DNA of 8,265 bases from DASZTV01 sp036267875 (GCA_036267875.1 DATAVE010000170.1:1-8265), one strand, 5' to 3'. Shown: positions 1 to 6,684, numbered from the stretch's first letter. Made by a program: numbers and translations. Notes: generated by a model from the sequence alone, not told the origin.

Positions 1-1
1 A

Positions 2-919
2 GGCACGCCCAAGAAGGTCACCCTCGAGCTACTGACTCTTGCTCGCGCTCTGGGTGAGCCGTCGGCGGTCTACATCGGTGCCGGCTACGACAACGCGAAG
101 GCCACGCTCGCCGAGTACGGCGCGCAGAAGGTCTACATCGCCGGTGACGCCGAGCTCGACGACTACATCATCGCGCCGAAGGCGGAGGTGCTCGCCCAGA
201 TCGTCGGCAGCGCATCGCCTGCCGCCGTACTGATCCCATCCTCGCCTGAGGGCAAGGAGATCGCCGCGCGGCTCGCCGTCAAGCTCGACTCGGGTGTCAT
301 CACCGACGCGGTCGGTCTGTCGAGCGACCTCGTCGCCGACCAGTCGATCTTCGGTGGCGGCTACACCGTGAAGTCGAAGGTTGCCAAGGGCACACCGATC
401 ATCACGGTCCGCCCGAACTCGACCCCGCCGGAGCCTGCGCCTGCCTCGCCCAGCGAGGAGCAGGTGTCGGTCACGCTGTCCGACAACGCGAAGAAGGCCA
501 AGGTCCTCGAGCGGGTCAGCGAGAAGAAGGGCGGCCGCCCGGAGCTGACCGAGGCGGCGATCGTCGTCTCGGGTGGCCGTGGCCTCGGTGCCGCCGAGCA
601 CTTCGCGCTCATCGAGAAGTTCGCCGACTCCCTCGGCGCGGCCGTCGGTGCTTCGCGCGCTGCGACCGACGCCGGCTGGTACCCGCACCAGAACCAGGTC
701 GGCCAGACCGGCAAGACGGTGTCGCCGCAGCTCTACATCGCAGTCGGCATCTCCGGTGCGATCCAGCACCGCGCCGGCATGCAGACGTCGAAGACCATCG
801 TCGCGATCAACAAGGACCCCGAGGCGCCGATCTTCGAGCTCGTCGACTTCGGTGTCGTGGGCGATTTGTTCGATGTTGTCCCGCAGGTGACCGAGCAGAT
901 CGAGGCGCGCAAGGGCTAA
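2..919 (+). CDS. etfA: Electron transfer flavoprotein alpha subunit (5' end cut off by window)
   Basis: EtfA pairs with EtfB to form the soluble FAD-containing heterodimer that accepts electrons from acyl-CoA and other dehydrogenases and passes them to the membrane quinone pool. The reading frame is open from base 2 and ends in TAA at 917-919, giving 306 residues. The family is usually about 315-320 residues, so only roughly a dozen N-terminal residues are missing. The C-terminal FAD-binding domain is intact: SGGRG (bases 569-583), GASRAATDAGW, QVGQTGKTVSP (695-727), GISGAIQHRAGM and INKDPEAPIF follow in the family order. The N-terminal part is the less conserved nucleotide-fold domain with YIGAGYDNA near base 71. 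etfB is expected just upstream, outside the window. No frameshift or missing FAD motif is seen. The internal GTG at 188 is not the start, because strong EtfA similarity continues upstream of it. Confidence is high. Confidence 0.96.
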   Translation, partial: GTPKKVTLELLTLARALGEPSAVYIGAGYDNAKATLAEYGAQKVYIAGDAELDDYIIAPKAEVLAQIVGSASPAAVLIPSSPEGKEIAARLAVKLDSGVITDAVGLSSDLVADQSIFGGGYTVKSKVAKGTPIITVRPNSTPPEPAPASPSEEQVSVTLSDNAKKAKVLERVSEKKGGRPELTEAAIVVSGGRGLGAAEHFALIEKFADSLGAAVGASRAATDAGWYPHQNQVGQTGKTVSPQLYIAVGISGAIQHRAGMQTSKTIVAINKDPEAPIFELVDFGVVGDLFDVVPQVTEQIEARKG

Positions 920-925
920 GCGGCC

Positions 926-951
926 AGTTACCGGATTTTCAACCGGTAGTT
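926..951 (+). terminator. Hairpin/palindrome between etfA and the PaaK-like gene (weak terminator or operator)
   Basis: The perfect inverted repeat TACCGG (929-934) / CCGGTA (943-948) has an 8-base A/T-rich loop. Two G-T wobbles and an A-T pair can extend the stem to 9 bp (926-951). It lies 6 bases after the etfA stop and is followed only by TTTC, not a run of T, so it is a poor intrinsic terminator. Because its right arm overlaps the putative -10 hexamer at 947-952, it could equally be an operator. The inverted repeat is seen directly; its role is inferred. Confidence 0.35.
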
Positions 952-952
952 T
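947..952 (+). promoter_or_regulatory. Putative -10 element (TAGTTT) for the PaaK-like gene
   Basis: TAGTTT fits the actinobacterial TANNNT -10 pattern. It ends 6 bases before the GTG at 959, so initiation about 7 bases downstream would place the transcript start on the start codon itself. There is no convincing Shine-Dalgarno sequence in this gap (only AGG at 954-956, too close to the codon) and no recognisable -35. This is suggestive mainly because the same arrangement recurs at other starts in the window. Confidence 0.4.
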
Positions 953-958
953 CAGGTC

Positions 959-2347
959 GTGGCTACTCCCTGGGACCAGCACACGCCGAGTTCGCTTGCG
1001 GCGTTGCAGGACCAGCTCGTCGCAGTGCAGATTCGTGACTCGATCGCGCCGTTCTCGCCGCTGTGGCGACGCCGCTTCGCCGAGCTCAACCGGCGTCCAG
1101 CGCTGATTCGTACAGTGTCGGCGCTCGAGTCGATTCCGGCGATGGGCGAGCGCGACGTCAGTCCCAACGGTGACCCCGCCGCCATGGCAGCACTCGTGCT
1201 GCAGGCCGGCGAGGCCGGCTTCGCCTTGCACGCGGCGGGCCCCGAGCTGCGTCAGGCGATCCGGATGCGCGCGATGCGCAAGCACACCTACCAGCGCGTG
1301 GTCGATGCGGACACCCGCGCGACCTCGTACGTCTTTTCCGGTACCGGCATGCGTTACCCGATTGCCTCGACCAGAGCCGACCTCGATGCGATCACCCGCG
1401 CCGGAGCGCGGGTGTGGGCGGTCCTTGGACTGACCCGCAACGACGTCCTGGTCTCCGCCGTCGAGCCTTCTGCCACGACCGAGCACCTGGCCCTGCAGTA
1501 CGCCGCACTCGGCGCGGGCGCGCCGGCACTATTCCCCGGCGGCCATCCCGACGACCTCGCCGCAACCGTGCGGCTCGCGCCGCCGACTGTCCTTGCACTT
1601 CCGACGCACGACGCGGTCGCTCTGCTCGACGGCCTGCAGGGGCTCGAGTCGCTGCGCACCCTGCTGCTGGTCGGCGCGCCCTCTGACGCGGAGCGCATGG
1701 CGGCGATGCACGCGGCGGCGCGGGTCGGCGTACCGAACGATGCCGCAGTCCTTTCGGTTCACGCGCCGGCAGGAGCGCGCGTCCTATGGGGGGAGTGCCG
1801 CCAGTCGGGCGGCAAGACTGGCTTCCACACCTATCCCGATCTCGACGTCGTACAGGTCGTCGACCCTGATACCGGCGAGCATGTGACCGGGTCCGGTGAG
1901 CTCGTGCTCACGCAGATCGGGCTGCGTGGCAGTGCGCTGCTTCGCTGGCGGACCGGCGATGTCGTCGCTGGCATCTCGAGTAGCCCGTGCCCGTCCTGTG
2001 GACGAGTCGTGCCGCGAGTCGAAGGCCTGCAGCGCGACGCACTGGTCACCGGCATCGGCGCGGACGGCGAAGCGATCGACCTTCGGGCGGTTGCCTCCGC
2101 GCTGTCGGGTCGCCAGGACGTGCGTGACTGGCGAATCGTCGTCGGGCGGCGCGGTCGTGACGGTGCGCCGCGGGTCGTCGTACGACTGGTGCCGGTCGGC
2201 GGAGATGCTGCGGGCGTCGTGATCGGGGCGGCCGCTGATATCAGGGCACTTGCCGGATTGCTCCCGACGCAGATCGTCGTGACGGACTCCTACGAGCTCG
2301 CCAGCCTGCGGGGCCACAAGCGCTCCGAGCGCATCCTCGTGGAATAA
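959..2347 (+). CDS. Divergent PaaK-like adenylate-forming enzyme (ANL superfamily)
   Basis: This 462-residue protein has the layout of phenylacetate-CoA ligase (PaaK) relatives, which activate a carboxylate as an acyl-AMP and usually transfer it to CoA; those are typically about 430-440 residues. The N-terminal helical segment (residues about 12-70, LAALQDQ to SPNGD) resembles the PaaK LQ-x-L-x-x-FY start. The nucleotide loop, normally SSGTTGKPT, reads FSGTGMRYPIA (residues 126-136), keeping SGT-G but losing the Lys. It is followed by a well-matched TRADLD segment. E279 in WGEC sits where the A5 glutamate is expected. RWRTGD (329-334) matches the A7 motif, with a C344-P-S-C347-GR pair as in PaaK relatives. 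K454 in GHKRSER is a candidate A10 lysine. GTG at 959 is the first start after an in-frame stop at 947. The fold assignment is fairly safe. The substrate is unknown, and the altered loop leaves true ligase activity uncertain. Confidence 0.75.
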   Translation: MATPWDQHTPSSLAALQDQLVAVQIRDSIAPFSPLWRRRFAELNRRPALIRTVSALESIPAMGERDVSPNGDPAAMAALVLQAGEAGFALHAAGPELRQAIRMRAMRKHTYQRVVDADTRATSYVFSGTGMRYPIASTRADLDAITRAGARVWAVLGLTRNDVLVSAVEPSATTEHLALQYAALGAGAPALFPGGHPDDLAATVRLAPPTVLALPTHDAVALLDGLQGLESLRTLLLVGAPSDAERMAAMHAAARVGVPNDAAVLSVHAPAGARVLWGECRQSGGKTGFHTYPDLDVVQVVDPDTGEHVTGSGELVLTQIGLRGSALLRWRTGDVVAGISSSPCPSCGRVVPRVEGLQRDALVTGIGADGEAIDLRAVASALSGRQDVRDWRIVVGRRGRDGAPRVVVRLVPVGGDAAGVVIGAAADIRALAGLLPTQIVVTDSYELASLRGHKRSERILVE

Positions 2348-2361
2348 CCAGCCCGTCCTTC

Positions 2362-2367
2362 TAGGCT
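2362..2367 (+). promoter_or_regulatory. Putative -10 element (TAGGCT) for iscS
   Basis: TAGGCT matches TANNNT in the 30-base gap between the PaaK-like gene and iscS, ending 10 bases before the ATG at 2378. Initiation about 7 bases downstream would give a leader of only 3-5 bases. The intervening sequence is A-rich (GAAACACAAG) and has no clear Shine-Dalgarno. No -35 is recognisable. If real, iscS-mnmA-DUF1697 has its own promoter independent of etfA. Confidence 0.4.
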
Positions 2368-2377
2368 GAAACACAAG

Positions 2378-3553
2378 ATGGCCTACCTCGACCACGCGGC
2401 GACGACGCCGATGCTGCCCGACGCGGTCGACCGAATGGCCGAGCTGCTCGGGCAGGTCGGCAACGCCTCGTCGCTTCACGCGACCGGTCGTAGGGCGCGA
2501 CGGATCGTCGAAGAGTCACGCGAGAGCGTCGCGGCCGCACTCAACGCCCGCCCGAGCGAGGTCGTCTTCACCAGTGGTGGGACCGAGAGCGACAACCTCG
2601 CGGTCAAGGGCTTGTACTGGTCGAGGCGTGAGGCCGACCCGCGACGCAGGCGGCTCCTCGTCAGCGCAGTCGAGCACCATGCCGTGCTGGATCCCGCGCT
2701 CTGGTTGGCCGAGCATGACGACGCACAGCTCGATCTGGTGCCCGTCGACGAGCTAGGACGTACCACGGCGGAGGCACTGCGTCGCGCGATCGGCAAGGAC
2801 CCGGAAGGCATTGCGATGGTCAGCGTGATGTGGGCCAACAACGAGGTCGGCACGGTGTCCTTCGTCGCCGGGCTGGCTGAGGTCGCCAGATCATTCGAGA
2901 TCCCGCTGCACACCGATGCCGTCCAGGCGGTCGGTGCGCTGCCGGTCGACTTTGCGGCCTCGGGTGCCTCCGCCCTGACGCTCAGTGGTCACAAGCTCGG
3001 CGGCCCGGTCGGGATCGGTGCGCTGGTCCTCGGTCGTGACGTCGACTGCTCGCCGTTGCTCCATGGCGGGGGTCAGGAGCGCGACGTGCGTTCCGGCACC
3101 CTGGACGTACCGGCGATCGCCGCGTTCGCGCTTGCCGTCGAGATCGCCGTTGGCGAGCAGGCCAAGCGAAGTGAGCTACTCGCCGGGATGCGAGACGACC
3201 TGATTCATCGAGTGCTTGCGGTCGTGCCGGATGCGCAGCTCAACGGAGACCCGCGCAGCGCGTCCGATGCCCGGCTCCCGGGCAATGCGCACTTCTCGTT
3301 CCCTGGCTGTGAAGGCGACGCGTTGCTGATGCTGCTCGATGCGCAGGGCGTCGAGTGCTCGACCGGCTCGGCATGCTCTGCGGGCGTTGCCCGGCCGAGT
3401 CATGTGCTGATCGCGATGGGTCACGACGACGAGCGCGCCAAGTCCTCGTTGCGCTTCACCCTTGGCCACACCTCGACGCCGGCCGACGTCGACGCGCTGG
3501 TCGACACGATCGGACCGGCCGTCGTGCGCGCCCGCTCCGCTGCCGGCAAGTGA
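2378..3553 (+). CDS. iscS: Cysteine desulfurase (IscS/NifS type)
   Basis: This PLP-dependent enzyme removes sulfur from L-cysteine to give alanine and an enzyme persulfide, supplying iron-sulfur cluster assembly and tRNA thiolation. It has 391 residues, against about 400 for E. coli IscS. Visible signature residues, in order: YLDHAATT near the N-terminus, GNASSLH, TSGGTESDN, the H100-H101 pair in AVEHHAVLD (PLP stacking), NNEVGT, D180 and Q183 in HTDAVQAVG, and the PLP-lysine K206 in SGHKLGGP. D180, Q183 and K206 carry the same numbers as in E. coli IscS. RSGT follows, then the active-site loop ECSTGSACSAG with C333 as the likely persulfide cysteine and C328 just before it. The SLRFTLGHTST segment closes the family pattern. 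mnmA starts 13 bases downstream, so tRNA 2-thiouridine synthesis is a likely main client. The ATG start immediately precedes the conserved YLDHAATT, leaving little doubt. Confidence 0.95.
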   Translation: MAYLDHAATTPMLPDAVDRMAELLGQVGNASSLHATGRRARRIVEESRESVAAALNARPSEVVFTSGGTESDNLAVKGLYWSRREADPRRRRLLVSAVEHHAVLDPALWLAEHDDAQLDLVPVDELGRTTAEALRRAIGKDPEGIAMVSVMWANNEVGTVSFVAGLAEVARSFEIPLHTDAVQAVGALPVDFAASGASALTLSGHKLGGPVGIGALVLGRDVDCSPLLHGGGQERDVRSGTLDVPAIAAFALAVEIAVGEQAKRSELLAGMRDDLIHRVLAVVPDAQLNGDPRSASDARLPGNAHFSFPGCEGDALLMLLDAQGVECSTGSACSAGVARPSHVLIAMGHDDERAKSSLRFTLGHTSTPADVDALVDTIGPAVVRARSAAGK

Positions 3554-3566
3554 CAGGCACCCGGTC

Positions 3567-4628
3567 GTGAAGGTGCTAGCCGCGATGTCGGGCGGCGTCG
3601 ACTCGGCCGTTGCCGCGGCACGAGCGCGTGATGCCGGCCATGACGTCACCGGAGTGCATCTCGCGCTGTCGCCGTCTCCGGCGTCCTATCGGGAGGGTGC
3701 CCGCGGCTGCTGCTCGCTCGAGGACTCGCGGGATGCCCGACGGGCGGCCGACGTTATCGGCATCCCGTTCTACGTGTGGGATGTCGCCGAACGGTTCACT
3801 CGCGACGTCGTCGATGACTTCGTCGCGGAATACGCCGCGGGGCGTACGCCGAACCCTTGCGTGAGGTGCAACGAGCGGATCAAGTTCTCTGTGGTCCTCG
3901 ATCGTGCCCTGGGACTGGGATTCGATGCAGTCGCCACGGGCCATTACGCCCGGCTTACTGACGGCGGCCTGCACCGCGCCGTCGATGCTGAGAAGGACCA
4001 GTCCTATGTCCTGGCGGTGTTGCGTCCCGAGCAGCTCGCCGCCGCGATGTTTCCGCTCGGCGACTCACGCAAGGCCGAGGTCCGTGACGAGGCGGCGCGG
4101 CGGGGTCTCGCCGTCGCCGACAAGCCCGACAGTCACGACATCTGCTTCATCCCGTCCGGCGACACCTCCGGCTGGCTGCGCGATCGCCTCGGCGACCAGC
4201 CGGGCGACGTACTCGACGAGAGCGGCGAGGTTCTCGGAACTCACGACGGCGCCTATCAGTTCACCGTTGGTCAGCGGCGCGGCCTGGCCTTGCAGCGACC
4301 GGCTGCCGACGGGAAGCCGCGCTACGTGCTGTCGATCTCGCCGGTCGACCGGACAGTGACCGTCGGTCCGGTCGACCGGCTCGAGGTCACGCGGATCGAA
4401 TGTGGCACGCCGACGTGGTGCGGCGAGCCGCCGAGTAAGTCGACGATCGAAGCGCTGGCGCAGGTGAGGGCTCACGGCGAGCCAGTTCCCTGTCGCGCGA
4501 GGGTGGTCGATGGCGGGTTGGTGGTCGAGCTGCTGGAAGGGATCTCCGGGGTCGCGGCCGGCCAGACGATGGTGCTGTACGACGGCGACCGGGTCATCGG
4601 CTCGGCGACGATCGACTCGGCCGCCTGA
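3567..4628 (+). CDS. mnmA: tRNA-specific 2-thiouridylase MnmA
   Basis: MnmA adenylates C2 of U34 in tRNA Lys, Glu and Gln and replaces the oxygen with sulfur relayed from a cysteine desulfurase. The protein has 353 residues (family about 360-370). The PP-loop SGGVDS is at residues 8-13. The catalytic cysteine is C98 in TPNPCVRC, with C101 three residues on. The partner cysteine is C193 in HDICFIPSGD, matching C102 and C199 of E. coli MnmA. GQRRGL follows near base 4275, and the C-terminal beta-barrel ends at TGA 4626-4628. The GTG at 3567 is chosen because it gives the short VKVLAAMSGGVDS N-terminus normal for the family. The frame is open further upstream but that part overlaps iscS and has no family similarity. 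No good Shine-Dalgarno is visible (ACAGG at 3554-3558 is weak), so coupling to iscS is likely. All catalytic residues are present. Confidence 0.95.
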   Translation: MKVLAAMSGGVDSAVAAARARDAGHDVTGVHLALSPSPASYREGARGCCSLEDSRDARRAADVIGIPFYVWDVAERFTRDVVDDFVAEYAAGRTPNPCVRCNERIKFSVVLDRALGLGFDAVATGHYARLTDGGLHRAVDAEKDQSYVLAVLRPEQLAAAMFPLGDSRKAEVRDEAARRGLAVADKPDSHDICFIPSGDTSGWLRDRLGDQPGDVLDESGEVLGTHDGAYQFTVGQRRGLALQRPAADGKPRYVLSISPVDRTVTVGPVDRLEVTRIECGTPTWCGEPPSKSTIEALAQVRAHGEPVPCRARVVDGGLVVELLEGISGVAAGQTMVLYDGDRVIGSATIDSAA

Positions 4629-4632
4629 TCCG

Positions 4633-5181
4633 ATGGCAGGCACCAGATACGTCGCGTGGCTGCATGCAGTGAATGTCGGCGGCCGCAACAAGGTGCCGAT
4701 GGCGTGGCTGAGGGACGCCTCGACCGCGGCCGGCTTTCGCGACGTCGCGACGTACGTCCAGAGCGGCAACCTCGTCGTCACCGCCGATACCAACAAGGCC
4801 AAAGACGTGCGCGAGCAGGTTGCCGGGCTGATTCGCGACGGACTGGGTTTGGACGTCGAGGTCAGCGTCCGCAGTAGTGCAGACCTCGAGAAGGTCATCG
4901 CGCGCAACCCGATGGCGGAGCATGTCGACGAGCCGGCCAAGCTGCACGTCAGCTTCCTGACCGGCAAGCCTGACCTCGCCGGCGCAACGGCGATTGACGC
5001 CGAGAAATACGAGCCCGACCGGTTCGTAATCGACGGTGAGCACCTCTATCTGTGGTTCCCGGGCGGCGCCGGCCGGTCGAAGCTTGCAGCCCTTCCCTGG
5101 CGCAAGCGGATCGGCGTCGCGGGCACTGCCCGCAACTGGCGCACTGTGCTGGCCGTGCTCGAGCTGATGGCTGCCGGATAA
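4633..5181 (+). CDS. DUF1697 family protein
   Basis: This 182-residue protein belongs to the uncharacterised DUF1697 family. Its hallmarks are an N-terminal YVAWLHAVNVGGRNKVPMAWLR (family form YVALLRGINVGG-N-VPM) at residues about 6-27, TYVQSGNLVV at about 41-50, the mid-region LHVSFLTGKP, and a C-terminal GVAGTARNWRTV just before the end, where the family has T-RNW-TV. Length is typical and complete. The ATG lies 4 bases after the mnmA stop with no separate promoter or Shine-Dalgarno apparent, so it is probably translated from the iscS-mnmA transcript. No molecular function is established for the family to my knowledge. It looks like a small cytosolic alpha/beta protein with no signal peptide or membrane segment, and its position next to mnmA does not by itself prove a role in tRNA modification. 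Confidence 0.88.
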   Translation: MAGTRYVAWLHAVNVGGRNKVPMAWLRDASTAAGFRDVATYVQSGNLVVTADTNKAKDVREQVAGLIRDGLGLDVEVSVRSSADLEKVIARNPMAEHVDEPAKLHVSFLTGKPDLAGATAIDAEKYEPDRFVIDGEHLYLWFPGGAGRSKLAALPWRKRIGVAGTARNWRTVLAVLELMAAG

Positions 5182-5184
5182 ACT
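5179..5184 (+). promoter_or_regulatory. Putative -10 element (TAAACT) for the 81-residue hypothetical gene
   Basis: TAAACT fits TANNNT and its first three bases are the stop codon of the DUF1697 gene. It ends 7 bases before the ATG at 5192, with spacer TTCCGCC containing no Shine-Dalgarno, which predicts a leaderless transcript. The same 7-base spacing is seen at the MetE-like gene (6679-6684 to 6692). No -35 is recognisable. Confidence 0.45.
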
Positions 5185-5191
5185 TTCCGCC

Positions 5192-5437
5192 ATGGCCGAC
5201 TCCGTTCAGCTGACCGACCTCGACGTGATCGCGAAGTACAGCATCGCGGTGCGATCGGCCACGGCTGACCGCGATGAGCTGATCGCCGCGCTGCGGGCGG
5301 ATCTCTCATGGCTCGAGCACGGGCGTAGCCGAAGCACCACGTCGTTCCGAGCTCCGGCAGCAGCACCCGAGGAGGGCGACGCCGAGGGTGCCCGGCCGGC
5401 GCCGCGCAAGCGCGCTGCCCGCCGCGACCCCAGCTAG
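5192..5437 (+). CDS. Hypothetical 81-residue protein with basic, disordered-looking tail
   Basis: I do not recognise a family. Residues 1-47 (MADSVQLTDLDVIAKY to WLEHG) look like a small helical domain with alternating hydrophobic positions and acidic/basic pairs. Residues about 48-81 are rich in Ala, Pro, Glu and Arg and end in a basic PRKRAARRDPS tail that looks disordered and could bind nucleic acid, though that is speculation. Codon third positions are strongly G/C throughout, as in neighbouring genes, which supports real coding. The ATG is 10 bases after the DUF1697 stop with a putative -10 overlapping that stop. The TAG stop at 5435-5437 interlocks with the stop of the opposing phosphoesterase gene. 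There is no signal peptide and no cysteine. Confidence 0.62.
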   Translation: MADSVQLTDLDVIAKYSIAVRSATADRDELIAALRADLSWLEHGRSRSTTSFRAPAAAPEEGDAEGARPAPRKRAARRDPS

Positions 5438-6627
5438 GTCGGGTTCTTACAGGTCGAGAACAGGTCGCTGCCGAACGGACGTAGGCCCGCAGCGGCGGCG
5501 TACCCGAGGTGACCGTGGCCGTCGGTTCCGCCTGTCGTGATCCCGAAGATGTTCTCCAGGCTGCGAAGCAGCGAGTAGTGGTTGTAGGGCACCGCGTCGC
5601 GCTTGCCCTTAGCCACGCAGCGCCCGATCACGAGCGTGCCGATCTTGCCGCCGCCGCTGCCCGTCAGGCCGGGTAGCGGATCGGTCGGGCCGGGCTTCTC
5701 GCCGCAGCAGCTCGTCGAGTCGTTGGTCTCGGACTCATCCGAGGTGATGATGATGATCCCGTTCTCGCGGTACGCCGGCGAGCGCTCGATTCGCGGGATC
5801 CAGAGCGACAGGAAGTCGTCGACGGAGGCCAGTCCGCCGGTGCGCTTGCCGCGAGCGTCGGGCCCCGCGCACCCGGTGTCGTGACCGTCGTCGCAGAGGT
5901 CGGGGGTAATGAAGTCGAAGTCCGGCGTCGTGCTCGCTTTTTCGAGTGCCTTCGGCAGCTCGGTGAGCGGCACGACGTTCTTGCGGCACAACCCCGAGTC
6001 GATAAGTGAGTGGAAGTAGACGAACGGGTTGTGCCGCGCGGCGTACTGGTCGCCTTCAGTTGCAGTCTGGGTGCCGTCCTGGCCGATCAGATTGGTGTGC
6101 GGGACACCGCAGCGGGTCTGTTCGCGGGAGGGGTTGTTGCCCATCTCGTCCATGTAGCCGTGCCAGCTGATGTGGTGCGCCGAGAGCTGGTTGGCCAGGG
6201 TCATCACGTTCGACGGGTACACGCACCCGAGGCCGACCGCCTGGCCGTTGGAGTTGAGCGTCGCCGGGGCGGTCGTGGCATTGAAGTTGAGGTAGACCTG
6301 GCAGTCGCTCGAGGTCATCAGGTTGGGCGCCTGACCGGAGATCATCGCGATGTAGTTGTCGAGCGAGACGTGCCCGGTCGCGTAGTAGTTCGTCAGCAGC
6401 GTGCCCTGCCGCTGGAGCACCTTGCCGAGGTAGGGATGCGGATTGTGCAGGTACGTCGACTCCGACGACTCGTTCTCCAGCACGATCACGAAGACGTGGT
6501 GGATGCCGAGGCCCGGTCCGGCCGACTTATCCGCATGGGTGGCGGGCGAGGGCGCGCCGGAGCTAACTCCGACTGCGGCTGCGGTGAGAGCGATGGTCGA
6601 GGCAAGCAAGGCGAGGAGGCGGCGCAC
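5434..6627 (-). CDS. Secreted phosphoesterase, PF04185-type (acid phosphatase / phospholipase C-like)
   Basis: This 397-residue exported protein resembles the bacterial phosphoesterase family that contains AcpA-type acid phosphatases and phospholipases C. The GTG start at 6627-6625 gives a classic signal peptide: MRRLLALL, a hydrophobic core to about residue 21, then small residues (SSGAPSPATHA), with no lipobox cysteine. Key motifs are VFVIVLENES (E51-N52, probable metal ligands), GHVSLDNYIAMISGQAPN (S88 a candidate nucleophile), FDFITPDLCDDGHD, ITSDES (probable metal ligands), GGGKIGTLVIG and NHYSLLRSLENIFG near the C-terminus. At least ten cysteines are scattered through the mature part, consistent with disulfides outside the cell. 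Longer upstream starts exist but bury the signal peptide and run into the MetE-like gene, so they are rejected. It is the only minus-strand gene here. Substrate (phosphomonoester or phospholipid) cannot be told from sequence, and I see no PHO-box-like repeat. Confidence 0.88.
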   Translation of the reverse strand: MRRLLALLASTIALTAAAVGVSSGAPSPATHADKSAGPGLGIHHVFVIVLENESSESTYLHNPHPYLGKVLQRQGTLLTNYYATGHVSLDNYIAMISGQAPNLMTSSDCQVYLNFNATTAPATLNSNGQAVGLGCVYPSNVMTLANQLSAHHISWHGYMDEMGNNPSREQTRCGVPHTNLIGQDGTQTATEGDQYAARHNPFVYFHSLIDSGLCRKNVVPLTELPKALEKASTTPDFDFITPDLCDDGHDTGCAGPDARGKRTGGLASVDDFLSLWIPRIERSPAYRENGIIIITSDESETNDSTSCCGEKPGPTDPLPGLTGSGGGKIGTLVIGRCVAKGKRDAVPYNHYSLLRSLENIFGITTGGTDGHGHLGYAAAAGLRPFGSDLFSTCKNPT

Positions 6628-6634
6628 GGCGGCG

Positions 6635-6640
6635 ATTGTG
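6635..6640 (-). promoter_or_regulatory. Possible -10 element (CACAAT, minus strand) for the phosphoesterase gene
   Basis: Read on the minus strand, CACAAT ends 7 bases (CGCCGCC) before the GTG start at 6627. It keeps the A at position 2 and T at position 6 that matter most in -10 elements, but has C instead of T at position 1. No Shine-Dalgarno is present in the 7-base gap. The spacing equals that of the opposing TAGTCT, but the sequence match is weaker. Confidence 0.3.
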
Positions 6641-6678
6641 TCAGGCGAAGGTGGCCACGAGGTGTCGGCGCCACCGCC

Positions 6679-6684
6679 TAGTCT
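6679..6684 (+). promoter_or_regulatory. Putative -10 element (TAGTCT) for MetE-like gene and ligA
   Basis: TAGTCT fits TANNNT and ends 7 bases before the GTG at 6692, with a G/C-rich spacer (CGGCGAC) that has no Shine-Dalgarno. A start site about 7 bases downstream would fall at the start codon, giving a leaderless message for the MetE-like gene and the coupled ligA. No -35 is recognisable. The site lies in the 64-base divergent gap with the phosphoesterase gene. Confidence 0.45.

Noticed and set aside
29..1486. 485-residue open frame on the minus strand
   Set aside because: It lies antisense to etfA and the PaaK-like gene, both with clear family motifs. Its sequence is low-complexity Arg/Gly/Asp/Leu-rich, as expected for the mirror frame of GC-rich coding DNA.
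3462..3566. Extension of mnmA upstream into iscS
   Set aside because: The extra residues are the out-of-frame reading of the iscS 3' end. MnmA proteins normally begin a few residues before SGGVDS, as with GTG 3567.
4065..4967. 300-residue open frame on the minus strand
   Set aside because: It is antisense to mnmA and DUF1697, has no recognisable motifs, and a GC-rich shadow frame explains it.
5443..5467. Short inverted repeat GTTCT/AGAAC and direct repeat ACAGGTCG (5449-5456, 5460-5467) at the phosphoesterase 3' end
   Set aside because: The arms are only 5 bp without a T-run and lie inside coding sequence, so they are too weak to call a terminator or a repeat element.
6010..6681. 223-residue plus-strand open frame opposite the phosphoesterase
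   Set aside because: The minus-strand frame has a signal peptide and full PF04185 motifs. The plus frame is Val/Arg/Gly-rich without family features.
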